The notes beneath the pieces were generated by a model. The model saw only the letters and a list, made by a program, of their open reading frames with translations. It searched no databases and was not told the origin of the DNA. Position numbers and translations under genes: made by a program. Positions 50,156-59,100 of a stretch of 64,000 nt of DNA are shown in pieces. Location of the stretch: positions 18,067,848 to 18,131,847 of the forward strand of contig NW_026622986.1 of NCBI RefSeq assembly GCF_023065955.2. The letters are read 5' to 3'. Position 1 is the first letter of the stretch, and each line of letters starts with the position of its first letter. This DNA is from Ursus arctos. Taxonomy: Eukaryota; Chordata; Mammalia; Carnivora; Ursidae.

Positions 50156-53100
50156 CTCTCCATAGATCATTTTTAAATAGTTGCATGTGACGTAAATGTA
50201 GGAGAGACGACAACAAGCCTCTCTTTTCATCCCTCATGGTTTGGGAGAATTTCTTTATACAATTACTTATCTTTGTAATTCATATATTATGAACCTGGAA
50301 ATGGCCTTTCGTTTTGCATTAATAACAATCTCATGCAGAATTTATTTTTGTCATCTTTGTGATGCAATTTGAATAAAATACTTAGCTGGTAATATATAGG
50401 CTTTTGTGCTTCTGGTAAATATTTTACATGCATGGAGATCTTTGTCATTTAGAAGGACTGTTTCTACAGTCCTAAAGTGCGAGTAACCATTGGTTTTCAA
50501 ATCCATAGTTCCAATGTTGGAATTGAGGGAATCTTAGCCAAAGGGTGGCCGAGAATGTCAAAAGGGCAGGTGAGGGTATGAATGTCCGCCTGCTACAATC
50601 ACTGTCTGCATTCCCCTTTCCGTTCCTTGTTGTGAACTCCTACCTAGAGAACAATTTATCAGGTGGAAGATAAGACTCCTCCCAGTGTAACTTAATTCAC
50701 AGATGATAGAGAAATAGTCTCAGTGCCCAAATCATTAAAGGAAAATGTATTTCAGCCTCCATTACATTTTAGAGATGGTCTTTGCCATGTTCACAAAAGG
50801 CTAACAGTGAAAGGGGTGATGAGAATATCAACATTTATGCTGCTGTGCTTTGAATGGCCTTCTATGCAGCCAGATTGTCTTCCGGTGGTTGGATCCACTC
50901 CCTTTAGAACGAACCAGTCCGGTGATTCTCAAATAACCAACTTTACTGGCTTTCTTCTCCAATTGGGCTGGCATCAAACAATGACAGACTAGTAAGGTGT
51001 TAAGCAGCCTCACCCCTCTGAGTGCTTTCCCACAGGCAGCTGGTACTTGACGATTTTGCTTTTGTTTGGTAGAATTCTAAAATTTATGGTCAAGTTGGAG
51101 TGATTTTCTTGTGGCTATGAAGACTCCAAGGTGGTAGAATTATGTAAAAACCTCGGTTTTGTTCGGGGAACTCTTGTTTTAATACCTTTCCAACAGTGGC
51201 TCGTGTTTTCTAAGTTTCAAATTATGTGCTCTTATTTAACAGAAAGTTTACAGAGAAGATTTTGAGAAGGAGATTAAAGGAAGGTCATCACTGGATTTAG
51301 ACAAGACTCCAGAATTTTTACATGTAAAGTACATCACCAACCTTCTGAAAGAGGTAGGATCTTGCGATTTACTATTAAATATTGTGAAAGAAAACTAAAG
51401 AAATAACCCAGGAAATATTTATTCCAAATTCCCTACTAACTGTTTGAGATGTTAATCCATTCTTCTTTCTCCCACTTTGACCTTTATTAACAGAGTTTTT
51501 CATTTTCATTAAAAACAGGGAAGTGTGTGTTAATATTTCCATTTAAAGTTGGGGGAAGAAATCACCTAGAATTTCTGGAAAAACTTGAAAAATATTCTGA
51601 TTTTGTGTTTGTATCTCAACAGCTCTATAAATAGTTTTATAACAGTTTTTTTTTAAATTTTGAATATGGATGAGGCAAACTTAATTCTTTCAAATTTAGT
51701 TATTTAAAAATGCATTTTAGAACCAGCTTTTTCTGCAACTCCTCTCCTTTCTGCAGCATTCTCAGAACATCTGATATCAGAAATGAGAGCCTCAAATGTG
51801 AAGGTTTGGATAAATGACACATTATTTGTGAGTGGATTGTGTTCGAAGGGGGCAAATATTTAGCATAGAGACATAGGAACACATGTTGATTTTTCATTTT
51901 ACTCTCAGCAGGATTCCCCTCCCCTCCCCCCCCAAATTGGTGCATTTCAGCTCACAACTAATGTATTACATCTGTTGAACATTAAGGTCTTCAAACCGAA
52001 CAATTAAAAATATCATACTCATGGTCCATCCCTTTAAAAGTTTCTTTTTGTTTTTGTTTTTTAACGGCCGAAAAGTAACTCGGAGCTCTTCCACCTCCCT
52101 GCTTAAATAGAGTCTCTTTACATTAAGGGGAAATATTAGAGAACGCCGCTTCACCCTGAATTTTGAACTGAAGAAAACTGTTCCTGAAAGAAATATCTTA
52201 AATCAGTAAAATAAGTTCGAGTACAATTCTGCACACGAACTTCGTTAATATCTGAATGCCACCTGGCCTTTACTGTTTAACTGCTTTTAGAAATTTAATG
52301 TGCTTCGCCGTTGTAATGTATGTTGGGCTGAAATAGGTATATAATTTATGGAAGAGTGCTTTTGCTATCCTACCTTTTCTCAGTCCTAGTTCCTCTCAAA
52401 TTTTTTGAAGTCGAAGCCTAGTCAAATGGCAACTTCCTACTATTGTCTTCCCTTTAAAAAATAAGCACTGTTTATATGAAAATCTTAAAGGGGGAGCTCT
52501 TTATCATTTACATACAAATGACAATGTTAAATCTATTTTAAGGTCCATAAATGACTTCAATATACATGCCATTCATTGACTTTCTCTTTTATTTCTCTTT
52601 TTGAAAGAATCTTATTTTAGATGTGTTGATTCAGAATGTATGCATCAGGATAGTAAAAGGCCCATAAGACTATGATTAAAAATCTTTTAATTCAGTTATA
52701 GAGAGGTCTAATTTTAAAAAAGGAACTCTCAGTGACTTCATGAAATTATAACTTTTCTTTCTAAGTATATGCATTTAGCTTTCAATTGTCTTTGCATTTT
52801 TTACTTTATTATGGTTTTTACATTTATATTGCCGTTCAGAATATTCAGAGTATTGTTTTATACTTTCATTTCACTTGATTCCCCCAATTGCCCTTTGACA
52901 TTGGTAGAGTAAGTATTTTTATTTTCATTTTGCCTGTGCGTGTGGAAATCAAGGCTCAGTTACTTAAAGTCTTTTGAAGGTCACATGACCGAATAAGTGC
53001 AAGAATTCCAACTTTCATCCAGGTCATTTGACTCCAGAGCTCTTTCCAAAATTACATTCAGGTCATTACGATGTCTTGTAGGCTATTAGTTAAGCAGAGG

Positions 53101-56100
53101 ACTAGCTAATTTAATTATACTGGACAAAGAGAAAATAACATCAAATGAACCCTAGAATTTACTGGAACATGACTTCTTATTAAAGGAAACCTCATCTTTT
53201 ATCTGGCAAGTTAGTCTTAAGTACAACTCAGTTGAATTGAATCAAGATATATACTGTTTCCATAATGCATTTAGTAGGAAAAAAAAGAAATTCATTAGCA
53301 GAACAAAAACCCCAAGTTATATGTAAGTATTAGTGGAGACATTTGGATCTACTTAAAATATAATATTAAAATAGATGACATTCAAACTATGTATTATCAA
53401 TCTGTAGGAAATTATTTGGTTTTACGAATCTGAATAAAGTGGAATATTTTTAAAACTTTGGTTACATCCATCCTTTTGATTTTGTAATTTTCAATTCTTT
53501 TTCAACTATGATCTTCGGTGATTCATATTTTATAGACAGCTTTCAAAGAAATACTTCAAATAATTAATAAGAAGCATCCATTCCTAAGATCTTCCTCACC
53601 ACTTAAAAGGAAGACATCTTTTTAAAATATGGTACCAATATGGTACCAAAATATACTGGAAGACAGGATGAAAGGGAAAATCCTGATAAAATTGGAAGCC
53701 ACTCTAAACATGACTAAAAGAGAAAATAGGGTCTCTGTAGAAAATGAGGAGCATAAGTATTCAGGAGCCTGATTTATTCCTCTCTAGAAATATTTTCTCC
53801 TTTCTGTGGTCTCTAGAAAACACGTGACAGGGTATATCAGTTAAACAGTGTCCCAGGAAATTTTGAACTGTAATGTTCTTGTCTCATAGAAAGAATATAA
53901 AAAAGACTTGGAAAATGAAATAAGAGGCAAAGGAATGGAAGTTAACTCCGACGTTCTTGATATTCAAAGAGCCAAACGTGCATCCGAAATGGCTAGTGAG
54001 GTGAGTATATTTATTTAGCAACTGAGAATGTATGACTTTTCAGCTGACTTCATTGTCCGTAAACCTTTCTCAAAGTTTTATATACATTCCATAACTTCTA
54101 TGTGCAAGATGATGATAAGTAGCTATGTCCTAGGAGTCATTTCCCAGCCAAGGAATTAAAGAAAAATAACAATAATATTTTAAAAAAAGATGTCCACCAT
54201 CTCCTTTCCATGTGGTATGAGAAAAATGACCCTTTCCCCCCTTTTAGAGAAAAATATATAATAAACCAGAATAACTGTAGGAGATTCAACTTGGGTTTTT
54301 AAGGAAGTGAAAGGCACTGGACTGGGAACATGTGTAGTGGAACTCCATCTGTCACTGCAGTGCGGTTCACACGCTCTCCTGCTCTCCACCCAACAGAGCC
54401 CCCCAGCCCTTGCCTTGCTACTCAATGAGCCCACATAAAGCTCTTTATGAAGTGAGAGGGACTGTTGCTCACTTTACATGGAATTTGTGGGAAGGAATGA
54501 AATGCCTCTGAAGTGCTGTCAGTCCTTTCATCCTTGTGTAATGTCATTACTTTGGTATCACATAATGGCTCTGTGCTTTGAGGAGAATCTAGCTGAATTG
54601 AGCAATGAGAAATTTAAAATCGTGTCCCCATAGGTTCCTAAACTGAGGTGATGGTGGGGATGGTGACCCTATTAGTCAGGCTGCAAATGATAGGAACCCA
54701 ACTCAAACTGGGTGAAACAACAAAGGGAATGTTTTGGCTTATGAATAGAGAAGTCCAGAGTCAGGTTTCCTTCTGGTTGGAGTTCAAATGATGTATCTCT
54801 TCCTTCTTTCTCAGTTCTCTTGTCTTCTCTAATGCTTCAGGCTTGGGAGGTTATCTCCAAGTGATGGCTCCTCCTAACAGTAGAATAACTCCTATCTATG
54901 CCAGAAATCCCAATGGGAAGTGAGCCTCTGTTTCTTAGAGTTACAGTTAAGGTCTAGGGTTGAATCTCACTGGATCGACTTCTGTCCTGTGTCCACACCC
55001 GCCCTAATCATTGTGTCTGGGGCCAGATGAGTGTAATGTGCTGATGATCTGGTATGGTTCTCAGGCTCACACATTTGTTCAGTTAACTTCTTTGGTAGTT
55101 TAATTGCATTTAAGTATAAAACATTTAAGGGGCGCCTGGGTGGCTTGGTCAGTTAAGTGTCTACTTTCAGCTCAGGTCATGATCCTGGGGTCCTGGGATC
55201 AAGCCCCATATCAGGCTCCCTGCTCAGCAGGGAACCTGCTTCTCCCTCTCCCTGATCTCTGCTTATGCTCTCTCTCTCTCAATCTCAAATAAATAAATAA
55301 ATAAATAAACAAATAAATCTTTAAAAAACAATTCAAAATTGTTATGTGTTTTAAAAAAATTTACAATCATCTTTGGCCATATCTGTGTTCTTTAAATAAA
55401 TTTAAACTTTAAAAGCCACTATGATGTCTTTGGCTAATACTGTCATCACATATTTTTAAGTTAGTAATTCTGTACAGATCGTTCTGTTATGGTGACATGT
55501 GCCGTCCACATTCAGAGTTAGATCTTGTACTCACTTGTCAGTAATACTTGGAAAAATTATGTTAGACCCTCAATGACAGCGTCCATCTAGATACAGTTGA
55601 GTGGCACGATGGCGGCAGGAGCAGCAGTAAATCAGCCTTAGCCTACGAGTATAGGAGTAAAAGACCAAAAGAAGCTATCGGTTATTGCACACCTACTATG
55701 TGCTGAGCACTGTGTTATATGCTGTCTCGTTGTTCCTCAGAGGGCTCCTGCATGGGGGAATTATTACCCCCATTTTGCTGATGAGCAAACCGGAAACGTT
55801 AAACATTCCAAGTGTCACATGGCAATTGAGTGCTCTGGCCTCCAAGTCAGCCTTCTTTCTACAACAGCAGCTCATTGAAACCTGCCTCCCTATCCTCCAG
55901 CCCTAACACAGGTGTCAGTGAAGATTCTCACCACGTATAGTAAAAAGCTTCAGAGTTTCGTATACCCCTCTTCAGTAAGAATAGTGATACAGTTCTAAGC
56001 AGTTCAGAAAATTTATTTCTAGGTGATCATTTCATAGTACAAAGTGAAATGTGTTTTCTTCTTCTTTTTCTTTTTAAATATGTTCATCCATTTTATTGTA

Positions 56101-59100
56101 TCATCGATTACAGATACAGGTTTGTCCTCAGAGTGTCTGAATATTATAAAATGTTGCTTTTTTTTTTTTTTTTTTTTTTACAGAAAGAATACAAGAAAGA
56201 CCTGGAGTCAAAAATTAAAGGGAAGGGAATGCAAGTTGGCACCGACACCCTCGAAATACAACATGCCAAAAAAGCTTCAGAGATAGCTAGTCAGGTTAGT
56301 CGAGTGAATGGTGCAGAGGCCTTAAAACCTATATTTCGGAACTTCACAAATCTTATTAACGACCTGATTAGTACGTGGAATCCCCCAGAGCTTTGTGACT
56401 AGTTTAAAAGTTTGGAATGGAGACCATTCTAAATCAGCATGCTTATTTGAAAATTTATAGTTTCTGCTTTACTCATTTCCTTTAAAAATATCAAAGAAAA
56501 CTAAGGGGAAGACATTTTAATAGAACACACACACCCCCTTTCTTACCTTATCTTTGTAATACAACAAATTTCACATTCATCTGGGCTACGGTAAAAATTC
56601 TCATACTATGTTTTCTTTAAGGATAGGTCGTGTACTGCTCCGCGTATCTGTGTTTCCAACTTTCTGAACAGACCTTGAAAATCACATATTGAAACTCTAA
56701 CATGACAGTGATAACCATTTCTGTATGATTTGGTTGCACGTTCTCAAAATACCCCATTGACCTCATCACCATGCCGGAAATTCCTACTGGGTTAGCATTT
56801 TGGATTGAAGTGTTCTATATCCTGAATGACTGTGTTCTTTCATCTAATATTTTCCTCTTCATGTAATGCGTGTAACGACAGGATATTAATTTAGAAGTTT
56901 TGGCTTAGATGCTATGATATTATAGATAGCAGATAACAACGTTGTAGGAGTCAGACCATATGTGTATGTTTTTGAAGGAAATACCCCAGAACCAGTTCCT
57001 ACCTCTTGAACTCCTCCAGTAATTTTGAGAATATAAAAGTGTCACTGAAATAGAGAGTATTTAGGAAGAGGTGATTTTGTGAGAAACATTTTTTTAAAAA
57101 GATTTTTATTTATTTATTTGAGATAGAGCTAGTGAGAGAGAGATCACGAGCAGGGGGGAAGAGTAGAGGGAGAAGCAGACTCCCCAGTGAGCAGGGACCC
57201 CAATGTGGAATTCCATCCCAGGGTCCTGGGATCATGACCTGAGCCGAAGGCAGACACTTCACTGACTGAGCCACCCAGGCGCCCTGCGAGAAACATTTGT
57301 AAAGAGAATGTTGGGGTGCAGGTTAAGGAGTGCTGCCCACTTACCTCAAGGCTGGTTGGGGGACGTTTCAGTGGGGCTACTCTGGGAGCTGTACTGTCAC
57401 CCTTGCAGTTAGGAAGAGCTAGGTCAGGACTGACCCCCCAGGAAGTCTGGAGGGTGAGGGGGAGCTGATTAACTGCCCAGAGAGTCGCTGCTGTGTTGGG
57501 ATCTGCTTACATTCCAGCATACTTTTTTTTTTTTTTTTTTAAAGATTTTATTTATTTATTTGACTGAGATAGAGACAGCCAGCGAGACAGGGAACACAAG
57601 CAGGGGGAGTGGGAGAGGAAGAAGCAGACTCATAGCGGAAGAGCCTGATATGGGGCTCGATCCCACAACGCTGGGATCACGCCCTGAGCCGAAGGCAGGC
57701 GCTTAACCGCTGTGCCACCCAGGCGCCCCGGGGATCTGCTTACATTCCTAGGGTTAGGGACTGGCCAGCGGAATGCAATGGTCATAATTGGTTTGGACAA
57801 AGAATCTGGGGATGGCATAGGAGTCTTGGCCAAGAGGGATTTTGGTTAGAAATGGCAGAGCTGGGGGGTTGGGGAATGCGTGCTGAACAGGCACTTGAAA
57901 ACCTCCTTTCGCTTGACCCCTCCTTCCATTCTCCTCTGGAAATATAGCCATTGTTGCAAATTTGTTGTAGAGCCTTCTGGGTCTATTTTTATGTGTATGT
58001 AGATAAACATAACACTTATGTACACATGGACTTAAAAAGCCTTACAAACCATGTATCTTCTTCTGTGCTTGGTTTTTTCACTTAATATGACGGACCCTTT
58101 TCCATGTTCTTTCATAAAGTTCTATCTCATTCTTATAGAAAAATTAAGTATTTCATAACATGGATGTGAATACGCAGCCATTTACCTTTTGATGTCTCAT
58201 AGGCATTACCACATGTAAATGACAATAAAATGTAATAACAGGATCTCAGTATTACCCACCCAAACCAGAATGCTTCATTTTTCCCCAGATCTGATTTTCT
58301 TTTCCACTCCCTTCTCAGCAAATGGCATCAGTGAGATCTCAGAAGTCACTTGGATTCCTCTTGTCGGCAACTTTTGTTGACTCTGCCCCCCAAATTTTTT
58401 TTAAGTCCATCTACTTCTCTCCACCCCAGTCCAAGCTACTGTGTCTGTCACCTGGATCCCTGCAATGGCTTCTAACCAGAATTCTGCTTCCATTATTGTC
58501 CTCTTCATATCCGTCCTCTACCCAACAGCCAGAGCCATCCTTGAAGAATTAAATTAAATTATGTTACTCTCACTATCAGAACTCTCCAGTGGTTTCCAGT
58601 CATGTCCAGTATAAATGCCCCACTCCTTGCTCCTGCATTCAGAGCCCCCCTCGTGCCGTTCTCATCTTTTTCCCCTCTTCCCTCGTTCATTATGATTATG
58701 CTCCAGCTGCACAGACTTGAGGCTCTGCACAGCTGTATTGTCTTCTGGAAAGTCCTTCCCCTGGTCTTTGCAGTTTGTTCTTTCTGGTTATTCATTTCTT
58801 AGATTTAATGGTACTTTTTAATGGTGGCCTCCTTGGGCTTCCAAGTAACTATCCACAAACTATTAAATCACTACTTACAATTTTCTGAAATGTTTCTCAT
58901 TATTAGGAGGGGGCAACACCCCGTGTTATTCAAGGTACTGGGTTGGAGTAAGGTGGTTGGGAGTGATGGATTCGAGGCTGGAGAAATAAAAAAAAATCAA
59001 AATCATCCTCATGGGCCTGAGAGTTGAAGCCAAAAGAAGGCACCCTTTCCCTGGAGAAAACAATGTGGAAATAATATAAATTTTGTTTTGCATACTTTTA

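Larger units (their letters stand above)
46028..51242 (+). other. NEBL intron 11 (5.2 kb)
   Basis: Non-coding. It contains a SINE abutting the donor (46059-46175), a MIR-like piece (about 46505-46700), an MLT1 solo LTR (47522-47891), a young SINE (49259-49469) and a (GT)n array (50121-50154). The 47.9-49.2 kb and 50.2-51.2 kb stretches show nothing recognisable. Confidence 0.85.
54001..56183 (+). other. NEBL intron 13 (2.2 kb)
   Basis: Non-coding, with an old unassigned repeat (about 54660-55060), a SINE (55129-55330), a MIR (about 55680-55890) and a T22 run ending three bases before the acceptor AG. Confidence 0.85.

Noticed and set aside
56049..56402. 117-codon frame reading through exon 14 into both introns
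   Set aside because: Only 56184-56294 has nebulin module sequence, and it is bounded by AG and GT. The extension upstream is translated poly-T and downstream has no homology.
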